Assembly (NCBI RefSeq): GCF_000447295.1
Contig: NZ_KE650771.1
Span: forward strand, 1,823,004-1,887,003
Reading direction: 5' to 3'
Length of the DNA stretch: 64,000 nt
Origin: Fischerella sp. PCC 9431
Lineage (GTDB): Bacteria > Cyanobacteriota > Cyanobacteriia > Cyanobacteriales > Nostocaceae
Shown: positions 55,360 to 64,000 of the stretch, one piece after another
Position numbering within the stretch: position 1 is the stretch's first letter
Layout: the number at the start of each line of letters is the position of its first letter
Translations under genes and position numbers: made by a program
The notes under the pieces: model-generated
The model's database searches: none
What the model saw: the letters and a program-made list of their open reading frames with translations, nothing else
What the model was told of the DNA's origin: nothing

Positions 55360-56496
55360 TTAACTAAAATTGATCTCTCCTAGCAATACTCGTTGACTTG
55401 CTCCGGTAACGGTTGGTAAGTTACCGGGGAAGTTTGATTGTCGCCAGTAGGCTAAGACAGCAAAGGCGATCGCTTCTTTAAAATCTGCACTGAATCCCAC
55501 TTCATCTGTTGTTAAAACTGGTACTGTTTCTAAAAGCTGTTGTAAGCGATTTTTCAAGTAGAGATTGCGACTACCACCACCACATAAAAATACTCTTTGT
55601 GGCATTTCAGGCAAAAAAGTGCGGTAATTGTGAACAATGGAAGCAGCTGTTAGTTCTGTGAGTGTTGCTAGTAAATCTGCGGAACTAAGTTGATATATTT
55701 CCGCATCTTTGATACATTCTCGTAGATAATCAACACCAAATAATTCTCGACCTGTAGACTTCGGTGGTGGCAAATGAAAATACTCTTGTTGCAGCCAATG
55801 TTCGACTAGGGGATGACAAGGAGTACCACTAGCAGCCCAGGAGCCGTTTTCATCATAGGTTCGTGTGCCATTTGTTAAATAGTTTACTGCCAAATCTAGG
55901 AGGCTATTTCCTGGTCCTGTATCCCAACCACGAATCTTTTCTAACCAATTATCTCGCCGAGGAGGTAGATAAGTAAGATTACCAATACCACCTATATTTT
56001 GAATACAACGTGCTTCTTGAGGATGACTGAATAAAGCCGCATCTACAGGTGGTACAAGAGGCGCACCTTGACCACCAGCAGCAATATCTGCTACACGAAA
56101 GTTACTTACAGTTGTGATGTTTGTTAATTGAAAAATGACAGCACCGCGACCGAGTTGGAGAGTGTAACCAAGACTCTGACTGCGGGGTGGTCGATGGTAA
56201 ACTGTTTGACCGTGAGAGCCAATTAAGGTAGCTGGTTGGCGATCGCTCTGAATATTTTGTGCAGCTTGAGCAAAAGCAATGGCGATCGCATCATCTAATT
56301 CTGCCAATTCTGCCATTGAGATGGCTTGACCAGCACAAACAGCCAAAATACGTTCTCTAAGGTTATCTTGATAGGGATATGTTGCTGCGGCTAGCAATTC
56401 TACTTGTAAATCAAAGCCTGTACCAGAAATATCTACTAAAGCAGCATCTATACCGTCTACAGATGTGCCACTAATTAAACCAATGACGTGAGTCAT
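55360..56496 (-). CDS. anmK: Anhydro-N-acetylmuramic acid kinase
   Basis: 378 residues, the usual length. AnmK phosphorylates and opens anhydro-MurNAc in cell-wall recycling. Motifs: [20 protein letters not shown] (phosphate loop), [61 protein letters not shown] and [10 protein letters not shown]. The ATG at 56496 matches the family start. The VWA-domain gene lies 43 bases upstream on the same strand, so the two may be co-transcribed. Confidence 0.95.
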   Translation of the reverse strand: MTHVIGLISGTSVDGIDAALVDISGTGFDLQVELLAAATYPYQDNLRERILAVCAGQAISMAELAELDDAIAIAFAQAAQNIQSDRQPATLIGSHGQTVYHRPPRSQSLGYTLQLGRGAVIFQLTNITTVSNFRVADIAAGGQGAPLVPPVDAALFSHPQEARCIQNIGGIGNLTYLPPRRDNWLEKIRGWDTGPGNSLLDLAVNYLTNGTRTYDENGSWAASGTPCHPLVEHWLQQEYFHLPPPKSTGRELFGVDYLRECIKDAEIYQLSSADLLATLTELTAASIVHNYRTFLPEMPQRVFLCGGGSRNLYLKNRLQQLLETVPVLTTDEVGFSADFKEAIAFAVLAYWRQSNFPGNLPTVTGASQRVLLGEINFS

Positions 56497-56539
56497 AAAT
56501 ATTTTTAGTTTGTGGTGGTTAGTGGTTGGTGGTTGATTG

Positions 56540-57601
56540 TTAGCGAACCCAGTCTTCTACTTCATAAAGAAAACGTGTTCCCCCAATCAACTTCCGATTT
56601 GCAGAAGTGCTTTGAACAAAAACAACGTATTTTTCTAGGTTACTAGGTTTGATGCGAACCGTTGCCCCCACAGGTAGTCCTAACATTTCTCTGGCTGCTT
56701 CCCCTTCAAATAAATCACCAGTTGTCCTATCCATCAAGATAATTTCTTTATGACCTTGGATAGTTTCAGTTTTGGTAAATTCATAAAAACCACGTCCGAC
56801 TTTGAAGTTGAGATTATTTTCTCCGACAAACACTTTTATTGAGATGTCTTGATCAACTTCTAGTATCTGGAAACGTCCTGGCGAAACCGCCCTTAAATCC
56901 GCAGCTTCATAATAGGATTTTCCCTCTCGCTTCATCATGGAATTAAATATCTGATTTAACCCCCGACTCATGCGTCCTTGATCGATGATTTCTTGTTCAT
57001 AAGCTTGCAGTTGTTCATCAGAAGATTGCTGATAGCAAACTGCTAAAAATAAATCAGTAATGTAAGAAAACTGGTCTAAATTAACATGAAAACCACCAGA
57101 TTTTTCGGCAAGTTCTTTATAAAAAATAGTCGCATGAGAACGGTTGAGAGCTTGCACTACATAAACCATGATTCCCTTTTGAGCTAAATGATCAACTTCT
57201 TGACGCCAATTTAACTTTTTTGGATTGTGTGCTGGTGGATGGGGAACATCATCACCAATTAAAACTAGCGATTTGGAAGCAGCATCAGACCAAGATAAAG
57301 ATTGAGCTTCATGCAATACTAATTCATAACATTCTGGTGCATCACCGCCACCAGTTGGTTCGACATTTTGCACAAAATCACAAATTGCATCTATGTTACT
57401 GGAAATATCAAATTTTTTGATGACATAGGTAGAACCTTGATCACAATAATCTCCGTGAGCAATAATACCTATTTTCATCTGAGGAATTTCGCTAATTAGT
57501 CGCGTGACTGTTTCTTTGATTTTACGTCTTACCTGTGTGAGGCAAGGATACATACTTCCAGTAGTATCAAAGCTGAAAACGACTTCAATGCTGTTGTTCA
57601 T
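56540..57601 (-). CDS. Von Willebrand factor type A domain protein
   Basis: 353 residues. The VWA domain (about 1-200) starts [20 protein letters not shown], a DxTxS form of the metal site, with [14 protein letters not shown] and [15 protein letters not shown]. The C-terminal 150 residues look beta-rich ([37 protein letters not shown]) and have no known domain. No signal peptide is seen, so it is cytoplasmic. The function is unknown; such domains assemble protein complexes. anmK follows 43 bases downstream. Confidence 0.82.
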   Translation of the reverse strand: MNNSIEVVFSFDTTGSMYPCLTQVRRKIKETVTRLISEIPQMKIGIIAHGDYCDQGSTYVIKKFDISSNIDAICDFVQNVEPTGGGDAPECYELVLHEAQSLSWSDAASKSLVLIGDDVPHPPAHNPKKLNWRQEVDHLAQKGIMVYVVQALNRSHATIFYKELAEKSGGFHVNLDQFSYITDLFLAVCYQQSSDEQLQAYEQEIIDQGRMSRGLNQIFNSMMKREGKSYYEAADLRAVSPGRFQILEVDQDISIKVFVGENNLNFKVGRGFYEFTKTETIQGHKEIILMDRTTGDLFEGEAAREMLGLPVGATVRIKPSNLEKYVVFVQSTSANRKLIGGTRFLYEVEDWVR

Positions 57602-57735
57602 ATCTATTCAAAAATGAATTTGTAAAATAACTTATGCTTCTACACGTTGTTCGTTCGGAATTACGGCTATATTAAGTTGTTTAGTTTATACTTCCCAGAT
57701 ACAAGTTAATAATTTCTATTAAAGCTATTGATAAT

Positions 57736-57763
57736 GAAAAACCCGATTTCATCAGAAATCGGG
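57736..57763 (-). terminator. Terminator of transaldolase gene
   Basis: On the minus strand, CCCGATTT pairs with AAATCGGG around a six-base loop (57742-57763) and is followed by TTTTT. It lies about 90 bases after the transaldolase stop. Confidence 0.85.
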
Positions 57764-57854
57764 CTAAAATAATGCTAATATTTTGGTAATTGATGACTAA
57801 TAAATAACTAAAACACTCTTTACAAACACTGTAGAATTGCTTCTGTGCAGCCTT

Positions 57855-58859
57855 CTATACAGTGATTTTAGTCTCAGTTTCCAATTTAGCCAGTCTTTCG
57901 GCGAGAAGTTTTTCTAAGGTTTCTAATGCTTTTGTGAAACCTTTGATACCTTCATCTAACTTTTCTGATGCCATACGATCAGCTGTGTGCATTTTATCAA
58001 AAGCAGCTTTGTCTATGGAAATCTTGTCAATTGCCATTCCTGCTGCTTTGCTAGCATCAAGCTTACGAGGTAATTCTCCAATTGTGGCTTGCAATTCACC
58101 TAGTAGTGCTGGAGAAATAGTCAGCAAATCACAACCAGCTAATTCAGTAATTTCACCAATATTACGGAAGCTAGCTCCCATAACTTCAGTTTTGTAACCA
58201 AATTTCTTGTAGTAGTTGTAGATTGTCGTGACAGACAACACCCCTGGATCTTCAGCTGAGGGGTAGCTATCTCGTCCGCTTTCTTTTTTGTACCAGTCGA
58301 GAATCCGTCCCACGAAGGGAGAAATCAGAGTCACACCTGCTTCCGCACAGGCGATCGCTTGGTGAACACCAAACAATAAGGTGAGATTGCAGTGAATTCC
58401 TTCTTTTTCCAAAATTTCCGCAGCGCGAATACCTTCCCAAGTGGAAGCAATTTTAATCAAAATCCGTTGGCGAGAAACTCCAGCTGCTTCGTATTGAGCA
58501 ATCAACTCTCGTGCTTTGGTGACAGTCGCTTCTGTATCATAAGATAAGCGTGCATCCACTTCTGTGGAAACTCGACCAGGGATAATTTGTAGAATCTTTA
58601 ATCCAAAGGCTACCGCTAAACGGTCAAATGCCAAAGAAACTACTTGAGCTTGAGATGCACCTGAACCCAGGTCTTTTTTTGCTTGCAGTAAAGTTTGATC
58701 AACTATTTCTTGATATTCTGGCATTTGGGCCGCAGCTGTAATCAAAGAAGGGTTGGTCGTCGCATCTTGTGGCTTGAATTTTTCAATTGCTTGAATGTCT
58801 CCAGTATCTGCGACCACAACGGTCATTTCTCGCAATTGTTCTAGTAAATTCTTTGACAT
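57855..58859 (-). CDS. tal: Transaldolase
   Basis: 334 residues, class TalB-like. It moves a dihydroxyacetone unit between sugar phosphates in the oxidative and non-oxidative pentose phosphate routes, important in the dark and in heterocysts. Motifs: [59 protein letters not shown] (Schiff-base Lys) and [25 protein letters not shown]. The ATG at 58859 has an AGGTAAACC segment upstream. A terminator follows the gene. It is not linked here to zwf or opcA. Confidence 0.96.
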   Translation of the reverse strand: MSKNLLEQLREMTVVVADTGDIQAIEKFKPQDATTNPSLITAAAQMPEYQEIVDQTLLQAKKDLGSGASQAQVVSLAFDRLAVAFGLKILQIIPGRVSTEVDARLSYDTEATVTKARELIAQYEAAGVSRQRILIKIASTWEGIRAAEILEKEGIHCNLTLLFGVHQAIACAEAGVTLISPFVGRILDWYKKESGRDSYPSAEDPGVLSVTTIYNYYKKFGYKTEVMGASFRNIGEITELAGCDLLTISPALLGELQATIGELPRKLDASKAAGMAIDKISIDKAAFDKMHTADRMASEKLDEGIKGFTKALETLEKLLAERLAKLETETKITV

Positions 58860-59370
58860 GGTTTACCTCTTGAATTTTGTTTTTCCAGGACTTATATGAT
58901 TGGGTTGTAGTGGTCTCGATAGCTGAGTTGATGGTAATAGGTAATTGGTAATGGAAAATGCAAATATCTTTATATTACTTATTACCAATTACACCAAAAT
59001 AATTTGGCAAAAGTCCTGAACCAATACCCTCCAGCCCTATTCTAGGCAAGTTCTGCCAAGATTGATTGTGTGATTATATGCAGTTTTTTTAAATCATTTT
59101 GCATTTTTCGTTATGAACGGATATTTACAACCCTAATAACCATCAACATTTGGACAAATTTTGACTCTTGTAATGTTTATATAACTGAATATTTAAATCA
59201 CAAATTCTTCAGCTTTTTTTCAGTATTGGCACTGAAAATTAGGCGAATTTTTAGTTTATTCATAAGAGATTTTATATAATTTAATGATTATTAATATACT
59301 TTCAAATATTATTTATGTTTGTACAATTTCAAGTGATTCAGATGTGCGATCGCCCAAACATTTGCTTTTA
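58860..59370. other. Intergenic, AT-rich
   Basis: Upstream region of tal, with an imperfect inverted repeat of GGTAATTGGTAAT and ATTACCAATTAC type at about 58930-58993. A frame at 59070-59279 is AT-rich and Phe/Ile-dominated without a ribosome-binding site and is not accepted as a gene. Confidence 0.45.
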
Positions 59371-59618
59371 GGACTTACGCAACTGGCATATTATTTAAGT
59401 TCGTAGTGTAGACGCTCGTAAGAGCGGCTACTTACCCTTTGGGAACCCCTTCGGGGAACAGAAGCCACTACCTACGGAAGCCGCTCCGCGTCTACGTGTC
59501 TACCCGTACGCCGTAAGGCGTTCCTGTAGGGTAGGGTGGACTTTAGTCCTCAAAATAAGGGCTAAAGCCCTTACTACAAGCAAAAAATTTTTATTTGTTG
59601 TGACACTTGCGTAAGGCC
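59371..59618. repeat. Composite repeat with GGACTTACGCAA ends
   Basis: Starts GGACTTACGCAA (59371-59382) and ends TTGCGTAAGGCC (59607-59618), nearly inverted copies, so it may be a MITE-like unit. Inside are CGTAGACGCTCGTAAGAGCG and CCCAAAGGGTAAG-type repeats. The double-palindrome repeat GGACTTTAGTCC (59538-59549) / AAGGGCTAAAGCCCTT (59557-59572) is also inside. No coding content. Confidence 0.55.
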
Positions 59619-59631
59619 TGGCTTTTTGTCA

Positions 59632-59661
59632 AAAATAGGGAATTGAAAATAATCAATTCCC
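59632..59661 (-). terminator. Terminator of gap
   Basis: On the minus strand GGGAATTG pairs with CAATTCCC around an 8-base loop (59638-59661), then TATTTTTG follows. It lies about 57 bases after the gap stop codon. Confidence 0.8.
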
Positions 59662-59718
59662 TGCTGAAATCAGTCAACCCCAGCAAAGATACTACTGTTA
59701 ACTGATAACTGATCACTG

Positions 59719-60822
<1,104 letters not shown>

Positions 60823-60996
60823 TTACTGCTTTTTCGATCCTGACAGTCTGATTTGGCGATCGCCCATTTACTTGGCATCTTTTAAGGTTTAGTCTGGGGA
60901 ACCGGGAGATGCGGAGAGTGGAAGACGCGGTGACGCGGAGAGTATTTCATCTGTATTCCCCCTGTCCCCGTGTCTCCGTGTCCTCTGTGTTCCCCT

Positions 60997-61752
60997 TCAT
61001 CCTTCACAAGATAAAGTGAGTTTGGAGTTTGGAATTAGTTCTGGGTTCTGAGTGAAGCGTTGCCAAAAACTCAACATTTGCTTTCCTACTTGTTGAGGAT
61101 AGAAGTAGTGAAAGAAATGATACCCTTTAGCACATTCCCACAGAGTATCTTCTGGCTTTAAGAAATTTTGCCAGTCTTGTAAGTCTGGTAGAGTGACTAC
61201 TGGATCATTTTTACTACCAGATATAAACATTGGCACGGAAACCCCACCTTTGGGTAAGTGAACCAATCGAAATAGAGAATGGGGTGTAGGGGATTCGTCT
61301 AAATCTCTGGTAAGTGCTGTCATTAGCTTTTTGGTATTGGTGGGAGATTGATTACCAAATAAAGTCCGAACGGTGTTAACTAAAATTTGTTCACGGCTGA
61401 GAGGAAAGAAAAGACGTTGTTGGTAATAGTGGACTTGCCAAGTATTTGCACTTTGAGATGCTACAGCCAACAATGCTAGCGATCGCACTTTTTCGGGATA
61501 TTGACGAGCAAATAATAAAGCGATCGCACCACTTATTCCATGACCTGCCAAATGTACTGGGCGATCGTGCGATTTTAAAAAATCATACAGTAGCGCCACT
61601 GCTGTATCTAGGGAACAAGCTTCATCTTTGGTTTGTAAATATTCCCATCGCGCCACCGAAATATGTTTAGATAAGTATTGAAGTAATGGTTTATCTAAAC
61701 CCTTCAAACTTGGGCTAACATTTAACCAAAGAACATCAAGTAAATCAGACAT
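60997..61752 (-). CDS. Alpha/beta-hydrolase-like protein lacking the usual Ser
   Basis: 251 residues with an alpha/beta-hydrolase pattern: WLNVSPSLKGLD near the start, then VHLAGHGISGAIALLFARQY. The last is the nucleophile elbow, normally GHSxGG. Here the position expected for Ser is Gly (GHG). A C-terminal Asp (SGSKNDPVV) and His (KGYHFFHYF) are present. It may be non-catalytic or use another residue, for example the Ser two positions later. No signal peptide. No partner is suggested by its neighbours. The ATG at 61752 is the only reasonable start. Confidence 0.75.
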   Translation of the reverse strand: MSDLLDVLWLNVSPSLKGLDKPLLQYLSKHISVARWEYLQTKDEACSLDTAVALLYDFLKSHDRPVHLAGHGISGAIALLFARQYPEKVRSLALLAVASQSANTWQVHYYQQRLFFPLSREQILVNTVRTLFGNQSPTNTKKLMTALTRDLDESPTPHSLFRLVHLPKGGVSVPMFISGSKNDPVVTLPDLQDWQNFLKPEDTLWECAKGYHFFHYFYPQQVGKQMLSFWQRFTQNPELIPNSKLTLSCEG

Positions 61753-62329
61753 AAATACCTATTAGGCGTTAGATTAGGAGTTATCAATTTTGGTTTCTGA
61801 GTGAAACGAATGCGTATTTAAAATCTTTTTTACTACCAAGGTAGTTATTAAGTATAGGAATCTGGTTTGATTCGGTGAACTTACTCGTGAAGACCAGGAA
61901 TTCTTAACGGGGAACTCTTAAGAATAAAGTTTACGGAATGTTTTAAGTACAGAATGCAGGCTACACCAATAATAATCAAATACGAGTCTTAGAGTAATCC
62001 CATATAGCAAATAAGTATCGGTCATCCTCTAACAGGATTTTGGATTTTGGATTTTGGGATTGAGCCTATAGATAAATCCGAGGGCTTGAAGATTTTCGAT
62101 TTCTTCCACAGAGCAATCTGCTTGCCCTGTACCATCTAGGAATAGTTGGTCAATGATTTGCGAGTTAAACTAACCTACATAATTAACTGAAAAGTTAGCA
62201 TTTATGAATATTCTAAAGTCTGAAATACTGAATTATGATTTTCTTACTTAAAATTTAAACTTTGGTACAGATATGCATTTGGGAATTTTAGAAGTAAAAT
62301 TTGGCAAAAAAAGCATTAATAGTTTTTAA
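61753..62329. other. Intergenic with dispersed repeat
   Basis: The 62020-62155 part is a longer relative of the repeat at 12993-13071. It has GGTCATCCTC, ACAGGATTTTGG, then GATTTTGGGATT and at the end CTTGCCCTGTACCATCTAGG. The rest shows no gene. Confidence 0.5.
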
Positions 62330-62455
62330 TTATTTCTTTAACTGATTCATCCAAGTTTTTACTCGTGATGTTGTTAATTCAGATTGATTATCTCCATTGA
62401 TGACAGCAAAACTGCGAGAATTAGGCGTAAATCTAGATTCTTTGTAGTTTAAGAT
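62330..62455 (-). pseudogene. Possible gene remnant without start
   Basis: An open minus-strand frame of 41 codons from after TAA at 62456-62458 to TAA at 62330-62332. It encodes a protein-like stretch (YKESRFTPNSRSFAVINGDN, then SELTTSRVKTWMNQLKK) with no ATG near its beginning. It looks like the end of a decayed gene, but it is short and I do not recognise it. Confidence 0.25.
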
Positions 62456-62610
62456 TTATCTAGTGGAAATGCTAAATGATAATAAATTGCTGCTTGAGTG
62501 CGATCGCGTCAGGAAAAGTCACTTCGGTTTGTCATCAAAAACTTAAAATCCCCCCAAAATGGGGGGTATAGAGAGCAAAATTGTGTTTCAAAAATTTATA
62601 AAATTTATGA

Positions 62611-62802
62611 TTATGGATCTTCTGGAAATACCCATTTTGGTGGTTCCATGAGTTTTTTGAGTCTTGCAGCTTCAGCAATCTCATGCATTTTGTCTAAAGA
62701 GGTTTCTTCGATAAACTTAGAAGCCTCCTCTACATAAGATTTTTCGCCTTTAATATTCTCTTTGTCGCTGGCTTGGGGATTGTTTATTTTACCCTCTTCC
62801 AC
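62611..62802 (-). CDS. Small acidic/basic hypothetical protein
   Basis: 63 residues, very hydrophilic: a Lys/Glu/Asn-rich N-terminal half, a helix KSYVEEASKFIEETSLDKMH then EIAEAARLKKLMEPP, and an end KWVFPEDP. The start is GTG at 62802 with a strong AAGGAGG five bases upstream, which is the best support that it is real. There is no known domain. It is divergent from mnmE, with about 195 bases between the two starts. Confidence 0.65.
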   Translation of the reverse strand: MEEGKINNPQASDKENIKGEKSYVEEASKFIEETSLDKMHEIAEAARLKKLMEPPKWVFPEDP

Positions 62803-62998
62803 GCTGACCTCCTTGATTACATTAGTAATTGCTGTTAGGCAAGAATTCTTGAGCTATTCTCATAAATCTTAACCTTGTGACTGCTTCTAAAAACATTGGT
62901 GTAACATTTGTTGAATGATTATGAGTGCATCCCCAATTCCCGTACCCTCTCACTACAATCGACTATAGATTCAATCATCATTCCTGAAAAAGGCGCCG

Positions 62999-64000
62999 AT
63001 GTCGGAAAATTTTGCCACAACTGGAACCATCGCTGCGATCGCAACTGCTATTGTTCCCCAACAAGGTAGTGTTGGAATTGTGCGCGTCTCTGGTTTAGAA
63101 GCAATACCTATTGCCAAAACTCTTTTTCATGCGCCTGGGCGTCAAGTTTGGGAAAGTCACCGTATTCTCTATGGTTATATCCGTCATCCCCAAACACGAC
63201 AATTAGTGGATGAAGCACTACTGCTGATGATGCAAGCACCTCGTTCCTATACTCGTGAAGATGTTGTCGAGTTCCATTGTCACGGAGGAATTATGGCAGT
63301 ACAGCAGGTGTTGCAACTATGTTTAGAAAATGGCGCTAGACTCGCACAACCTGGAGAATTCACCTTACGGGCATTTTTAAATGGACGGCTAGATTTAACC
63401 CAAGCCGAAAGTATAGCTGATTTAGTCGGAGCGCGATCGCCTCAAGCTGCACAAACTGCTTTGGCTGGTTTACAAGGCAAGTTAGCTCAACCAATTCGAC
63501 TATTACGCGGTCAGTGTTTGGATATCTTAGCGGAAATTGAAGCGCGGATTGATTTTGAAGAAGATTTAGTACCGTTGGATTATGAGGATATCATATCAGA
63601 AATTGAGAGAATTTCCAGAAAAATAAGTAAGCTACTTGCAACTGCTGATCAGGGTGAACTTTTACGCACAGGTCTAAAAGTCGCGATTGTGGGGCGTCCG
63701 AATGTCGGAAAGTCAAGTTTGTTGAACGCTTGGAGTAGGAGCGATCGCGCCATTGTCACCGATTTACCTGGTACAACTCGTGATGTTGTGGAATCACAAT
63801 TAGTTGTTGGTGGAATTCCTGTACAGGTGTTAGATACGGCGGGTATTCGAGCCACAGAAGACCAGGTAGAAAAAATTGGGGTCGAGCGTTCTCGCACTGC
63901 TGCTCAAGCTGCTGATTTAGTCCTGCTCACTATTGATGCTTCCGCAGGCTGGACAGCAGAGGACCAAGAAATTTACACACAAGTAAAACATCGTCCTTTA
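62999..64000 (+). CDS. mnmE: tRNA modification GTPase MnmE (5' part)
   Basis: The first 334 codons, open at the right edge. MnmE with MnmG modifies wobble uridine in tRNAs. The N-terminal folate-binding domain shows [20 protein letters not shown] and [14 protein letters not shown], then [20 protein letters not shown], a family signature. The GTPase part begins [18 protein letters not shown] and has [11 protein letters not shown] and DTAGIR. ATG 62999 gives the usual start, with AAGG upstream. The C-terminal part, including the Cys-containing end, is outside the window. Confidence 0.95.
   Translation, partial: MSENFATTGTIAAIATAIVPQQGSVGIVRVSGLEAIPIAKTLFHAPGRQVWESHRILYGYIRHPQTRQLVDEALLLMMQAPRSYTREDVVEFHCHGGIMAVQQVLQLCLENGARLAQPGEFTLRAFLNGRLDLTQAESIADLVGARSPQAAQTALAGLQGKLAQPIRLLRGQCLDILAEIEARIDFEEDLVPLDYEDIISEIERISRKISKLLATADQGELLRTGLKVAIVGRPNVGKSSLLNAWSRSDRAIVTDLPGTTRDVVESQLVVGGIPVQVLDTAGIRATEDQVEKIGVERSRTAAQAADLVLLTIDASAGWTAEDQEIYTQVKHRPL

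Noticed and set aside
59070-59279. 69-residue frame upstream of tal
   Set aside because: Phe/Ile-dominated, AT-rich, no start signal.

Overview
The window looks like chromosomal DNA from a filamentous, probably heterocyst-forming cyanobacterium (Nostocales type). The evidence is the very frequent HIP1 octamer GCGATCGC, the phycobilisome-degradation gene nblA and the sensor kinase nblS, a thiC gene behind a TPP riboswitch, heptameric short tandem repeats between genes, and many palindromic dispersed repeats. The genus cannot be fixed from the sequence alone.

Layout. 1-6.6 kb: a translation/transcription operon (tail of an unknown gene, rimP, nusA, ylxR, infB). 7.8-19.2 kb: a peptide-export locus. 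It has a parvulin-like isomerase, a C39-peptidase ABC exporter with an N-terminal cyclic-nucleotide-binding-like region, an HlyD-type adaptor and a second parvulin-like isomerase. A tandem array of six small double-glycine precursor genes follows, then two further precursors with similar leaders but unrelated cores. 19.7-27.3 kb: an FHA-GAF protein, a zinc-ribbon protein, a glycosyltransferase, exonuclease III, gltX, tRNA-Asp(GTC) and thiC with its riboswitch. 27.7-31.5 kb: a membrane NACHT NTPase fused to formylglycine-generating-enzyme-like (FGE) domains, whose C-terminal codons look like the variable region of a diversity-generating retroelement. 32-34.4 kb: a tandem-repeat block, a pseudouridine synthase and one complete insertion sequence. 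34.7-39.7 kb: signalling genes (PAS histidine kinase, zinc-ribbon PP2C phosphatase, FHA/zinc-ribbon Ser/Thr kinase). 39.8-53 kb: a small conserved protein, an epimerase, purD, nblS, a CmpR-type LysR regulator, an ABC1 kinase, a PP2C phosphatase, a B12-binding radical SAM protein and nblA. 53.5-64 kb: a Ser/Thr kinase, anmK, a VWA protein, transaldolase, a glycolytic-type GAPDH, an alpha/beta-hydrolase-like protein, a small conserved protein and the 5' part of mnmE.

How the parts work together. The export locus reads as one system: precursors carrying a leader that ends in GG would be cleaved and exported by the C39 ABC transporter with the HlyD protein, with two isomerases as likely peptide chaperones. 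The six array copies keep the leader and C-terminal half almost unchanged. They vary in about ten codons just after the predicted cleavage site, and the spacers between them carry a conserved inverted-repeat element whose stems show compensatory changes. The array and the NACHT-FGE protein are the two most unusual items. A third theme is a family of double-hairpin repeats with different stem sequences at each site; one copy has been interrupted by the insertion sequence.
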